DNA of 64,000 nt from contig NZ_JAHHZN010000007.1 in NCBI RefSeq assembly GCF_018760735.1, positions 124,001 through 188,000 on the forward strand. The letters run 5' to 3'. The DNA comes from Hymenobacter piscis. Lineage in GTDB: Bacteria > Bacteroidota > Bacteroidia > Cytophagales > Hymenobacteraceae. Made by a program: the position numbers and the translations under genes. The notes below the pieces were generated by a model. It was not told the DNA's origin. It did not search any database and was given only the letters and a program-made list of their open reading frames with translations. Position 1 is the stretch's first letter, and the number at the start of each line of letters is the position of its first letter. Of the stretch, positions 53,060-61,445 are shown piece by piece.

Positions 53060-53572
53060 ATGTCTCCAATCTTTCTTTTTCTGACCTTCGTGGCGCTGCT
53101 GAGCGCGCTGGGTGTGGTGTTCGCCAAAAACCCGGTGCATAGCGTGCTGTTCCTGATTCTGACGTTCTTCTCGCTGTCGGGGCACTACCTGCTGCTGAAC
53201 GCGCAGTTTCTGGCGGCCGTGAACATCATCGTGTACGCCGGGGCCATCATGGTGCTGTTTCTATTCGTGATTATGTTCCTGAACCTGAACGTAGACACGG
53301 AGCCGCACAAGCCGGCCCTGGCCAAGATTGCCGCGGCCGTAGCCGGTGGCTCCCTTCTGCTCATCCTCGTGGCGGCCCTGAAAGACGTAACGCCCACCGG
53401 CGTAGCGGCCGGCACCGCGTTCAACTCGCAGATCGGTATGGTAGACCAGCTGGGTATGAAGCTCTACACCGACTATCTGCTGCCTTTCGAGCTGGCCTCC
53501 GTGCTGTTTCTGGTAGCCATGGTAGGTGCCGTAATGCTCGGTAAGCGCGAAGTAGGCGAGCGAAACTTCTAG
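53060..53572 (+). CDS. nuoJ: NADH-quinone oxidoreductase subunit J
   Basis: Membrane-arm subunit of complex I, 170 residues with five helices. The typical third helix with its pi-bulge is seen as VNIIVYAGAIMVLFLFVIMF, followed by NLNVD. It is the last gene of the first nuo block: a strong terminator follows 28 bases after its stop, so nuoK, normally the next gene, is not transcribed with it. Confidence 0.94.
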   Translation: MSPIFLFLTFVALLSALGVVFAKNPVHSVLFLILTFFSLSGHYLLLNAQFLAAVNIIVYAGAIMVLFLFVIMFLNLNVDTEPHKPALAKIAAAVAGGSLLLILVAALKDVTPTGVAAGTAFNSQIGMVDQLGMKLYTDYLLPFELASVLFLVAMVGAVMLGKREVGERNF

Positions 53573-53600
53573 TTTTATCCGCTGGCTTCAGTGGAAACCA

Positions 53601-53637
53601 AGCGCGGCGGCTGATGCATCAGCCGCCGCGCTTTTTT
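53601..53637 (+). terminator. Strong terminator ending nuoA-J
   Basis: A perfect 32-base palindrome (53601-53632) folds into a G+C-rich stem, followed by CTTTTTTA. It is the best terminator in the window and breaks the nuo operon. Confidence 0.93.
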
Positions 53638-53697
53638 ATAGTAGCATAGGAGGTATTAGGCTACACCTGTTAGATTGAGCCTGCTATAACAACTGCT

Positions 53698-54273
53698 ATG
53701 AAGCTCCCAGCTCGCCAACCGTTCATTTATACTGTGCTTATTTCCACTGCCACCGTTCTGGCAGTATGGTTTCTGGGGCTGCGGCAGGATTGGAGCTTGT
53801 TTAAAGACTCCCTCATTTCTCTTACCATTCTGTCGGCGGCCTTCTCGTCTTTCCTCACCGTAAGCCTGTTTCAAGGTGTCTGGATGCACGACAACTTCGG
53901 CAAGTTGATAGACCACATCAAGCGCGTACCCTTCCCGGACGATTTTCCGGAACTAAGCACTGGCAACTTGGATCTGAGTTTTGAAGCTGATGAAGGCTAC
54001 GGAGCGCTTATACTGGGAATTCTGGCGTGGCTGGTGGTAGCCGTACTCGCGGTGGCGTTGCTATGGGTATTCGCCGCCGTTGCTTGGGCAGTATTCTTGG
54101 TGCTCAGTGCCGTTCTGTATTGGGTTTTCTTCAGGGCCCTACGTTTCGCGTTGCGACATGGGCGCGAGTGCCGAGGTCAGCTTGGCCTGAGCGTGCGTTA
54201 CGCTCTTACCTACACCATTGTGTATACCTCATGGCTATACACCATTCTACTGGCGGCACACTACCTGAAGTAA
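53698..54273 (+). CDS. Hypothetical integral membrane protein
   Basis: Protein of 191 residues with about four membrane helices (YTVLISTATVLAVWFLGL; LISLTILSAAFSSFLTVSLF; then two long helices at ~100-135, and LTYTIVYTSWLYTILLAAHY). A loop of about 45 residues between helices 2 and 3 is acidic (DDFPELSTGNLDLSFEADEG). No family recognised. G+C is lower than in nuo genes. It is bounded by the nuoJ terminator and its own weak hairpin, so it is a separate unit inserted in the nuo locus. Confidence 0.75.
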   Translation: MKLPARQPFIYTVLISTATVLAVWFLGLRQDWSLFKDSLISLTILSAAFSSFLTVSLFQGVWMHDNFGKLIDHIKRVPFPDDFPELSTGNLDLSFEADEGYGALILGILAWLVVAVLAVALLWVFAAVAWAVFLVLSAVLYWVFFRALRFALRHGRECRGQLGLSVRYALTYTIVYTSWLYTILLAAHYLK

Positions 54274-54275
54274 AC

Positions 54276-54310
54276 AGCGGCACTTGATTCTTAAGGTGCC
54301 GCTGCTGCTT
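54276..54310 (+). terminator. Hairpin after the membrane-protein gene
   Basis: AGCGGCAC (54276-54283) pairs with GTGCCGCT (54296-54303), followed by a modest T run (CTTTATTACTTC). Confidence 0.6.
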
Positions 54311-54330
54311 TATTACTTCTCCAAAACCGC

Positions 54331-54696
54331 CTACTCCGTTTCCGGGCTGCGGCGGCGCATCCAGGCGGGGCCGGTGCAGGCGCCTTCCATTTTCTGGCGG
54401 AATTTTTCCTTTTCCTCAGGCGTGAGGCATTCCAGGCGGCTTTCCATCTGCTGCTTCCACTGGCGGCGCTTGCGGGCCCAGCCGGCGCGGTAGCCGCGGC
54501 CGCCCCAGCCCCCGAACAGGATGCGCGAAAGCACCAGCAGCCCCAGCGCCTGCCAGATGCTGATGAGGGGCAGGTTGAACAGGTCGGGCAGCAGCCAGTT
54601 CCAGAGGCGCATGGTCACGTAGCCGGCCACGGCCAGGAACAGCGTAATCAGGAGCAGTATTTTGAGGCCGTGTAACAGGCGGAAGGAGCGGTTCAT
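54331..54696 (-). CDS. Small membrane protein next to the sigma factor
   Basis: Protein of 121 residues with two helices (LKILLLITLFLAVAGYVTM and WQALGLLVLSRILFGGWGG) joined by the short segment RLWNWLLPDLFNLPLISI, then a basic, charged tail (WARKRRQWKQQMESRL). This layout resembles small proteins often encoded next to ECF sigma genes in Bacteroidota, with no known role. It lies downstream of the sigma gene on the same strand, so it could act as a membrane-bound modulator, though no anti-sigma motif is visible. The gap to the sigma gene is a GTCATGCTGAGC hairpin. Confidence 0.75.
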   Translation of the reverse strand: MNRSFRLLHGLKILLLITLFLAVAGYVTMRLWNWLLPDLFNLPLISIWQALGLLVLSRILFGGWGGRGYRAGWARKRRQWKQQMESRLECLTPEEKEKFRQKMEGACTGPAWMRRRSPETE

Positions 54697-54716
54697 TTCG
54701 GGTGGTTTTTAGAAGC

Positions 54717-54813
54717 ACGTCATGCTGAGCTTGCCGAAGCATCTCGCGTGCTGATGTAAGAATAGCATTGCAACGTCAGCACGCGAGATGCTTCGGCAAG
54801 CTCAGCATGACGT
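54717..54813. repeat. Perfect 38-base-arm hairpin, GTCATGCTGAGC family
   Basis: Arms 54717-54754 and 54776-54813 are exact complements; the loop is 21 bases. The arm shares the GAAGCATCTCGCGTGCTGA module with 35455-35555. It fills the gap between the sigma gene and the small membrane protein. Confidence 0.93.
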
Positions 54814-54818
54814 TCTGG

Positions 54819-55424
54819 TTAATCCGTAAACAGCTCGGTGTAGAGCGTGCGGAGGCGTTTGCGCAGGTGCTGCACGGCGTAGTGCTTGCGCGAAATCAGG
54901 GTTTTGAGCGGGACGCCGGTTTCCTCCTCCATTTCGCGGAAGGTTTTGTCTTCCAACTCGTGCCAGATGAATACCTGGCGCTGGGCGGCGGGCAGCTCGG
55001 CCAGCGCGTCGCTGAGGGCTTCCATGAGGGTTTCGCGCAGCAGGCGGTTTTCGGGTGCGTCGTCAGTGGCGGGCAGAATGTCGGCCAGCAGGAGCGTGTT
55101 TTCGTCGCCGTCGGAGGCGTGGGCGGCCAGTTCGTTTTCCAGCGAAACGGGCTTTTTGCGGCGGTAGAGGTCGGTGATTTTGTTGCGGGCCACCCGGAAC
55201 AGCCAGGCGGCGGCCTGCTCCACGGGCTTCATCAGCCGGTAGCTTTCCACCAGCTCGGCAAACACGTCCTGCAGCACGTCTTCGGCCTCGGCCTCATTGG
55301 GGATGCGGCGGCGGATAAACGCCAGCAGCCGCTTGCGCTGGGTGCGCACAGCTTCCTGTATCTGCAGGTCCTGGTGGCCGGCCGTCATCCGCGCAGCGTC
55401 GAGTGATAAAGCAAGAGTTTCCAT
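54819..55424 (-). CDS. RNA polymerase sigma factor, ECF-type
   Basis: Group IV (ECF) sigma factor of 201 residues. Region 2 is seen as LLAFIRRRIPNEAEAEDVLQ, then DVFAELVESY and AAAWLFRVARNKITDLYRRK; region 4 as ALAELPAAQRQVFIWHELED, then MEEETGVPLKTLISRKHYAV. It directs the polymerase to a stress or envelope regulon. The start is ATG 55424 (METLALSLDAARM); an open frame further upstream looks intergenic. The gene is on the opposite strand to nuo, inside the nuo interruption. Confidence 0.9.
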   Translation of the reverse strand: METLALSLDAARMTAGHQDLQIQEAVRTQRKRLLAFIRRRIPNEAEAEDVLQDVFAELVESYRLMKPVEQAAAWLFRVARNKITDLYRRKKPVSLENELAAHASDGDENTLLLADILPATDDAPENRLLRETLMEALSDALAELPAAQRQVFIWHELEDKTFREMEEETGVPLKTLISRKHYAVQHLRKRLRTLYTELFTD

Positions 55425-55490
55425 TCTGCTGACACAGACGGGAAGTGCCGGAAGATACTTTACTGGCGAGCGAAATTTTATCGGTAAGCC

Positions 55491-55606
55491 AACCACTTGT
55501 CATCCTGAGCGCAGCGAAGGACCTTATTACGTCGGCTCAATAATCGTTTCACCGATTCATGCTGACGTGATAAGGTCCTTCGCTGCGCTCAGGATGACAG
55601 GTGGTT
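55491..55606. repeat. Inverted repeat, GTCATCCTGAGC family
   Basis: Left arm AACCACTTGTCATCCTGAGC and on; right arm ends GGATGACAGGTGGTT at 55606. ACGTC/GACGT closes the inner end. Like the copy at 58680 it has GAAGGACCTT rather than GGATCTT. It lies upstream of the sigma gene and just before the stop of the MaoC gene. Confidence 0.9.
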
Positions 55607-55613
55607 TCCGTCC

Positions 55614-56075
55614 TTACAAGAAGTGATACAGGAACGTAATGACGCCAGTGTAGGCGGGCTTCTTGTTGCCTTCGATTTCCATTTTCACGCCGATGTTGGC
55701 CTTGGCGATGCCGCGCAAATCCTTCACGGCCAGCAGGGTGGCGTGCAGGCGCACGGGCGTATCCACGAGCACCGGCTGGTTGAAGCGGAACTCGCTAATT
55801 TCGTAGTTCACCTGCATCTTTAGGTTTTCCACCTGCACCAGCTGGTGCCAGAAGTAGGGCAGCAACGAGAGCGTGAGGTAGCCGTGGGCAATGGTGCCGC
55901 CGAACGGCGACTCCGCGGCCGCCCGCGCGGGGTCGGTGTGAATCCACTGGAAATCCAGGGTGGCGGCCGCGAACTGGTTGATTTGCTCCTGGGTGATGGT
56001 GTGCCAGGCCGTGATGCCCAGCTCCTGGCCCTCGTACTGCTGCAGTTCGGCTAGGCTGCCAATGATAATGCTCAT
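55614..56075 (-). CDS. MaoC-like (R)-hydratase
   Basis: Hot-dog-fold enoyl-CoA hydratase of 153 residues. The catalytic hydratase-2 motif is seen as INQFAAATLDFQWIHTDPAR (Asp and His of the active site) and AHGYLTLSLLPYF follows. Such enzymes add water to trans-2-enoyl-CoA, giving (R)-3-hydroxyacyl-CoA, in fatty acid breakdown or storage polymers. It lies on the same strand as the SWIM gene, 38 bases away. The start is MSIIIGSLAELQQYEGQ. Confidence 0.9.
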   Translation of the reverse strand: MSIIIGSLAELQQYEGQELGITAWHTITQEQINQFAAATLDFQWIHTDPARAAAESPFGGTIAHGYLTLSLLPYFWHQLVQVENLKMQVNYEISEFRFNQPVLVDTPVRLHATLLAVKDLRGIAKANIGVKMEIEGNKKPAYTGVITFLYHFL

Positions 56076-56113
56076 GAATAAGAGAAAAGGAAAGAGGTGC
56101 CCGAAGATACAGG

Positions 56114-58129
56114 TTAGCGGCCGAACGGGTTTTTCGGTTTGCGACCCGGGCGCGGCGCGGAGCCGTTCCGGGCCGGCAGAGTGGGTTTCAACTCAGGCTC
56201 GGGCAGCAGGCCGGCCGCGCGCAGCTCCCGGCGCAGGTAACTCAGGCGACTGAATTTGACATATAATCCTTCGGCAAACAGCCTGGTCTGCTCCTGCAGC
56301 AGCAGCACTTCGTGCAGGGCTTTCAGCCACTGGGCCGCGTGCTGGTAGAGCTCTACGGAGCGCAGACTGGTCTGTTCCAGGTAGCTTTCGATGCGTTCCA
56401 TCACGGCATCGAGGGTGGCCTCGGGCTGAAAGCGGGCGGAGAGCTGGAGCAGCTCGGGCAGCGTGCTCAGGTCAAGCCTAGGCACCGGCGGGCGCCAGTA
56501 GGAGTAGTGGGTTTTGGTGTGCCAGGGCAAAGACAGCAGCAGCGGCAGCACCTCGCCGGCCCGGTTTTCGGCTACCAGCACCCGGGCTTTCAACGGGACC
56601 GGAAACGGCGGCTGCTTCAGGGTTAGCACCCGCGCCACAAACTTTGCCCGCTCCTTTTTAGTCCAGAGCGCCGTCAGGGCCTCGAAATCGGTGAAATCGG
56701 CGCGCTTTTCCAGGCGCACGGTCAGGGCGCGCACGTAAAGCGGGCGGCTGACCTCGGGCGTGAGGTGCTCCAGCACAAAGTCGCTGAGCAGAAACAGGTG
56801 TTTGGTGAAATGCTTTTCGGCCAGGGCCACCAGCTCGGCGGGGCGGTTTTGCTGCCGGTAGAACTGCAGCAGCTCCAGCAGCACCTGCGCATCGGTAGGG
56901 GCCAGCTGCGCGGCCAGCGGCTCCCAGGCCTGCCAGTCGCGGCAGCCTTCCGCCAGACGCAGCTGCAGAGGCAGCGGCAGCCGGTGCGGATGAGGCTGCA
57001 GCACCTCCCGCAGGGCGGGGGCCACCGTGGGGTTCACGGCCACGGCCAGCAGCAGCTCCATATCTATGTCGGGCAGCACGAGCGGCGGCGCGAAGCTGAC
57101 GGGCGGAAAAAATGCCGCGCCCGGCCGCGCCGGCTCCAGCACCGCCCGCACCAGTACCGGCAGGCAGCGGGCCACTTCTTCGGGCGCAAATGCCTGCCGG
57201 CCCAGCCGCTGCGTCACGCCCGACTCAGTGAGCAGCGCCAGCCAGGTTTCCGCCACGTGGCGGGGGTAGTAATTGCCGTAAAACAGGTTGTACGCGTCGG
57301 CGGACGGCTTTTTCGTACTTGCAATGCCCAGCCACGTCCCGTGCCAGCGGCGCAGCGCCTCGGCCAGTCGGCCCTGCACCAGCGCGTACTGGATAGCGTC
57401 GGCCACGGGGCTCAGCACGGGTTGCAGCACCGGCCCAATCTGCTGTTCCAGCGCTGGCTGAAACCGACCTTTCATGCCTTCTTTGTACAGGATGCGCGGC
57501 GCCGTGCCGTCATCGTCAGCTAGGCTGTTGTAGTCGAAGCGCAGGCGGCTCAGGTTCCGGCGCAGCTCGTCGCGCAGGTCTTCCAGGCGGGGCAGGGTGG
57601 GGTCGGCATCGAGCGGGTCGGGCGGCAGCGGCGGACCGACGAACTGGGTGAGAAATGCCCGCGCCAGCCGGGGGTTCTCGCGCAGCTGCCGGGCCAGAAA
57701 CTTCAGCTGCTCGGGCTTCGGCACGTCGCGCAGGGCCGCTTCCAGCTCCGAGGCCGACACGGTTTCTGCCCGCGCCTCCACTCCGGCCGTGGTTGCTCCG
57801 GCTGGTTCAGCCCCGTTTTTCGGAGTTGATTTTATCCTGTTCGGCGGCGCGGCCTCAGCTTCCAGTTTTTCCAGCACGGCCAGGCCCAGCGCCACGCTGT
57901 GCTTGCAGATGCCCTCGTAGTCGTAAGGGCAGTTGCACCAGAATTCCGGCCCCTCGTCGTCCACGGTCAGTTCCACGTCGTAGTCCTCGGTGCCGCTGAC
58001 GGTGGCGGAGAAGGCGTTGTCTGCCGGCCGGTGCCGCACCCGGCCCACCGCGCCCTCCTCAAAGTAGGCCCGTCCCCGACTGAAACTGGCGGCCGTGGCC
58101 TGCTGGCGGATGTCCTCGAGCGTGAGCAT
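56114..58129 (-). CDS. SWIM zinc-finger protein
   Basis: Protein of 671 residues with an N-terminal SWIM zinc finger: FWCNCPYDYEGICKHSVALG (CxCxnCxH, near residues 64-78), preceded by FSRGRAYFEEGAVGRV. The long remainder (about 140-640) is helical and repeat-like. The last 30 residues are basic (NGSAPRPGRKPKNPFGR). SWIM domains bind nucleic acid or proteins; in bacteria such proteins are often near helicases, but none is here. I start at ATG 58129 (MLTLEDIRQQATAASF); a longer open frame upstream is intergenic and would add a non-family leader. Confidence 0.87.
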   Translation of the reverse strand: MLTLEDIRQQATAASFSRGRAYFEEGAVGRVRHRPADNAFSATVSGTEDYDVELTVDDEGPEFWCNCPYDYEGICKHSVALGLAVLEKLEAEAAPPNRIKSTPKNGAEPAGATTAGVEARAETVSASELEAALRDVPKPEQLKFLARQLRENPRLARAFLTQFVGPPLPPDPLDADPTLPRLEDLRDELRRNLSRLRFDYNSLADDDGTAPRILYKEGMKGRFQPALEQQIGPVLQPVLSPVADAIQYALVQGRLAEALRRWHGTWLGIASTKKPSADAYNLFYGNYYPRHVAETWLALLTESGVTQRLGRQAFAPEEVARCLPVLVRAVLEPARPGAAFFPPVSFAPPLVLPDIDMELLLAVAVNPTVAPALREVLQPHPHRLPLPLQLRLAEGCRDWQAWEPLAAQLAPTDAQVLLELLQFYRQQNRPAELVALAEKHFTKHLFLLSDFVLEHLTPEVSRPLYVRALTVRLEKRADFTDFEALTALWTKKERAKFVARVLTLKQPPFPVPLKARVLVAENRAGEVLPLLLSLPWHTKTHYSYWRPPVPRLDLSTLPELLQLSARFQPEATLDAVMERIESYLEQTSLRSVELYQHAAQWLKALHEVLLLQEQTRLFAEGLYVKFSRLSYLRRELRAAGLLPEPELKPTLPARNGSAPRPGRKPKNPFGR

Positions 58130-58268
58130 AGAAGCGAAGAGTGAAGATGAGCGAAAGTACAAAGCCAGCCTGTCATCTGCCATCCCGGGCATTTCCGCAG
58201 CGAATCTTCGCCCTCCAAACCGCTGCAATCAGTCCAATTTAAAGGGTGGCGTTTTCCGATTTTCAGGA

Positions 58269-58276
58269 TACCTTTG
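58269..58276 (+). promoter_or_regulatory. TAnnTTTG -7 box of nuoK-N
   Basis: TACCTTTG, exact match, 63 bases before the nuoK ATG. It shows that the second nuo block has its own promoter; no clear -33 TTTG is visible. Confidence 0.6.
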
Positions 58277-58339
58277 CCCCCTACTTGCCCCTGCCCGATT
58301 TTACCGGCCGGGGCTTCGTTCCGCCGTCAACGCTACCGC

Positions 58340-58672
58340 ATGGACCAGAACATACCGCAGGTTATCCAAACGGTTCCTCTTCAGTACTACGTCTTCTTCG
58401 CCGCTGCCCTGTTTTCCATTGGCGTGGTGGGCGTACTTACCCGGCGCAACGCCATCATCATCTTCATGTGCGTGGAGCTGATGCTTAACGCCGTGAACGT
58501 GCTGCTGACGGCCTTCTCGGCCTACCGCGCCGACCCCAACGGGCAGGTTTTCGTGTTCTTCATCATGGCCGTGGCCGCCGCCGAAGTGGCGGTCGGGCTG
58601 GCTATCATCGTGATGATCTACCGCAACCTGCAGAATACCGACGTCACTCTGCTCAACCGCCTGAAGTTCTGA
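58340..58672 (+). CDS. nuoK: NADH-quinone oxidoreductase subunit K
   Basis: Three-helix membrane subunit of complex I, 110 residues. The two conserved Glu of the proton path are in MCVELMLNAVNVLL and AAAEVAVGLAIIVMIYR. First gene of the second nuo block, with its own -7 box. ATG 58340 (MDQNIPQVIQTVPLQYY) is the best start. Confidence 0.95.
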   Translation: MDQNIPQVIQTVPLQYYVFFAAALFSIGVVGVLTRRNAIIIFMCVELMLNAVNVLLTAFSAYRADPNGQVFVFFIMAVAAAEVAVGLAIIVMIYRNLQNTDVTLLNRLKF

Positions 58673-58679
58673 TTTGCCA

Positions 58680-58779
58680 TGTCATCCTGAGCGCAGCGAA
58701 GGACCTTATCACGTCTGGATTATTTCTGAACGATTACCGTTCTAACGTGATAAGGTCCTTCGCTGCGCTCAGGATGACA
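58680..58779. repeat. Inverted repeat, GTCATCCTGAGC family (nuoK/nuoL gap)
   Basis: Left arm TGTCATCCTGAGCGCAGCGA (58680) and on to ATCACGT; right arm ACGTGATAAGGTCC to GGATGACA (58779). Arms are nearly identical to those at 55491-55606. It starts 8 bases after the nuoK stop. Confidence 0.92.
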
Positions 58780-58803
58780 GACGTACTTCTGCATCCCTGA
58801 CTT

Positions 58804-60750
58804 ATGCAAGAAACTGTAATCCCCGCTGCCGGCGCGCCGTACTCCACGTTTCTGTACGTGCTTATTCCGCTGCTGCCGTTTTTGGGCTTTCTGATCAACG
58901 GGCTGCTCAACCGCAAGCTCTCGGGCACGGTGGCCGGCGCCATCAGCAGCCTGGCGGTGCTGGGCTCGTTCGCCATTTCGGTGTTCCTGTTCCTGAACTT
59001 CCAGTACCAGTACACCGTCACGCTGTTCGACTGGATTACGGTCGGCTCGATGCAGATTCCCTTCTCCTATCAGATCGACCAGCTCAGCCTGATTATGCTG
59101 CTGCTGGTGACGGGCGTGGGTTTCCTGATTCACGTGTACAGCATCGGCTACATGCACCACGACGAGAACGTGGGCAAGTTTTTCAGCTTCCTGAACCTGT
59201 TCGTGTTCAGCATGCTGGTGCTGGTGCTGGGCGCCAACTTCGTGATTCTGTTCATCGGCTGGGAAGGCGTGGGGCTCTGCTCCTACCTGCTCATCGGCTT
59301 CTGGAACAAGAACACCGCCTACAACAACGCCGCCAAGAAAGCCTTCATCATCAACCGCGTCGGTGACCTGGGCTTTCTGCTGGGCATCTTCCTGATTTAC
59401 CTGACCTTCGACTCGGTACAGTACGCCGAGGTGTTCCAGAAAGCCAGCACGCTGCAGATTGGCACGGGCGTGGTAACGGCCATTACGCTGCTGCTGTTCG
59501 TAGGCGCTACTGGTAAATCGGCCCAGTTGCCGCTCTACACTTGGCTGCCCGACGCCATGGCCGGCCCCACCCCGGTTTCGGCCCTGATTCACGCTGCTAC
59601 CATGGTAACGGCCGGTATCTACATGATTCTGCGCGCCAACGTGCTGTTCACGCTGGCCCCCGATACCCTCGAAGTTATTGCCATCATCGGCGCGGCTACC
59701 GCGCTGTTTGCCGCCACCATAGGCCTGGCTCAGAACGATATCAAGAAAGTGCTGGCCTACTCCACCGTTTCGCAGCTGGGCTACATGTTCCTGGCCCTGG
59801 GCGTGATGGGCTACAGCACTTCCCTGTTCCACGTCCTCACGCACGCCTTCTTCAAGGCCCTGATGTTCCTGGGCGCGGGCTCCGTGATTCACGCCATGAG
59901 CAACGAGCAGGATATGCGCCGCATGGGCGGCCTGCGCAAGTCGCTACCCATTACGTTCATCACCTTCTTCGTAGGCTGTCTGGCCATTGCCGGCATCCCG
60001 CCCTTCTCAGGCTTCTTCTCCAAAGATGAAATTTTGCTGCACGCCTTCGAGCACAGCAAAGTGCTGTACGCGGTGGGCCTGTTCACGGCTTTCCTGACGG
60101 CTTTCTACATGTTCCGCCTGCTGTTCCTCACCTTCTTCGGTGAGTTCCGCGGCACCGAGGAGCAGAAGCACCACCTGCACGAGTCGCCGGCTTCCATGAC
60201 GCTGCCGCTCATCGTGCTGGCTATTCTGGCCGCCGTGGGTGGTTTCATGAACGCGCCTTTCTTCCTGGGTGAGGAAAACGCCTACCTCGCCAACTACCTC
60301 GCGCCGCTGTTCACCTACTCCAAGCAGCTGAACCCGGCCGCTTTCGGCGTACACGCCGACCACGCCACCGAGCTTATGCTCATCGGTCTCTCGGTGGGTG
60401 CGGGCGTGCTGGGCATTATCTTGGCCTACGTGCAGTACGTGAGCCGCGGGGTGCGCCCGGTGGAAGACGGCGAGTCGCGCGGCTTTCTCGAAAACCTGAT
60501 TTACCACAAGTACTACATCGACGAGCTGTACAACGCCTTGTTCGTGCGCCCCATCATGTGGCTCTCGCGCGGCCTGTTCCGCTACGTGGAAAACGGCATC
60601 ATCGACCCAATCGTGAACGGCTTCGGCCGCCTGACCATGGGCGGGGGCCAGCTCCTGCGCTACGTGCAAACCGGCTCCGTAGAAACCTACCTCATCCTGA
60701 TGGTGGTGGGTATCGTGCTGGTGATGGCGCTGAACTTTGTGAAGTTTTAA
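58804..60750 (+). CDS. nuoL: NADH-quinone oxidoreductase subunit L
   Basis: The largest antiporter-like proton-pumping subunit of complex I, 648 residues, about 16 helices. Key charged residues: Glu in FIGWEGVGLCSYLLIGFW, Lys in AAKKAFIINRVGD, the discontinuous-helix segment PTPVSALIHAATMVTAGIYM with its His, and Lys in AQNDIKKVLAYSTVSQLGYM. The long lateral C-terminal helix follows from about 520. It is normal for the family. The A+T-rich gene after it interrupts the usual L-M spacing. Confidence 0.96.
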   Translation: MQETVIPAAGAPYSTFLYVLIPLLPFLGFLINGLLNRKLSGTVAGAISSLAVLGSFAISVFLFLNFQYQYTVTLFDWITVGSMQIPFSYQIDQLSLIMLLLVTGVGFLIHVYSIGYMHHDENVGKFFSFLNLFVFSMLVLVLGANFVILFIGWEGVGLCSYLLIGFWNKNTAYNNAAKKAFIINRVGDLGFLLGIFLIYLTFDSVQYAEVFQKASTLQIGTGVVTAITLLLFVGATGKSAQLPLYTWLPDAMAGPTPVSALIHAATMVTAGIYMILRANVLFTLAPDTLEVIAIIGAATALFAATIGLAQNDIKKVLAYSTVSQLGYMFLALGVMGYSTSLFHVLTHAFFKALMFLGAGSVIHAMSNEQDMRRMGGLRKSLPITFITFFVGCLAIAGIPPFSGFFSKDEILLHAFEHSKVLYAVGLFTAFLTAFYMFRLLFLTFFGEFRGTEEQKHHLHESPASMTLPLIVLAILAAVGGFMNAPFFLGEENAYLANYLAPLFTYSKQLNPAAFGVHADHATELMLIGLSVGAGVLGIILAYVQYVSRGVRPVEDGESRGFLENLIYHKYYIDELYNALFVRPIMWLSRGLFRYVENGIIDPIVNGFGRLTMGGGQLLRYVQTGSVETYLILMVVGIVLVMALNFVKF

Positions 60751-60778
60751 TTTTTCTCAAAATAATAATTACTAAAAA

Positions 60779-61402
60779 ATGTCAGCATTCATCAATCAAC
60801 ACTATTCGCAAGCCATTGATTTTTTAAAAAAATGGCGCAAACGTTATCCTAAAAATATTCTTTGTGAGAAAATAGTATTAAATACATTTTACAGGCAAGC
60901 ATCTATGGAAAATGCTTTTGCCAGCATGAATGAAGGATTTGAAGAAAAGCAAAGACATCAGTCAATCAACGAAGCTTTTACTGATGTTCACATCAGATAC
61001 TCAAAAGAATCTGAAAAGCTTGCAGCCATAAATTTTCAAAATTTACTCGAATCTAATCCGAGTAAAAATTACGCTGGTATACAGTACAGCGGTTTTAAGC
61101 AATTCATTAGCGCATCAAATAGCTATGATAAAGAAACAGCTGAGGATGCATATGAACAGATTGCAATAGGTTACATAGCAAACTACATAACTAATCATTT
61201 AGTGATGCTCTGGCTGGCATCAGGTTTTCTAGGTGATAAGAGAACAGCTGCTTTAGAAAAGACAACTGGACTAGGTATTGAGAATATAGATTCATATAAA
61301 ATGCCTTTTGCTCATATTTATGATATCATAACTCAGAATGTAACATTACCATTCATACAAAATATGGACTATAGCACCCTAAAAAAAGACTTGGGCATAT
61401 AA
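60779..61402 (+). CDS. Hypothetical A+T-rich gene between nuoL and nuoM
   Basis: Protein of 207 residues that I do not recognise. It has no clear membrane segment (YIANYITNHLVMLWLASGFL is only a weak candidate) and is rich in Asn, Lys, Tyr and Ser. Composition is very different from the flanking nuo genes: 37 of 120 bases at 60781-60900 are G or C. It lies in operon orientation, 28 bases after nuoL and 43 before nuoM, with no promoter or terminator of its own visible. So it is either a recent insertion that uses nuo transcription or a cargo gene. Nothing mobile is visible around it. Codon use also differs (many AAA, AAT, TTT). Confidence 0.78.
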   Translation: MSAFINQHYSQAIDFLKKWRKRYPKNILCEKIVLNTFYRQASMENAFASMNEGFEEKQRHQSINEAFTDVHIRYSKESEKLAAINFQNLLESNPSKNYAGIQYSGFKQFISASNSYDKETAEDAYEQIAIGYIANYITNHLVMLWLASGFLGDKRTAALEKTTGLGIENIDSYKMPFAHIYDIITQNVTLPFIQNMDYSTLKKDLGI

Positions 61403-61445
61403 CTATTTTACACTTCTGCCCCAAACCGCACCCTCACAGTAAAGC

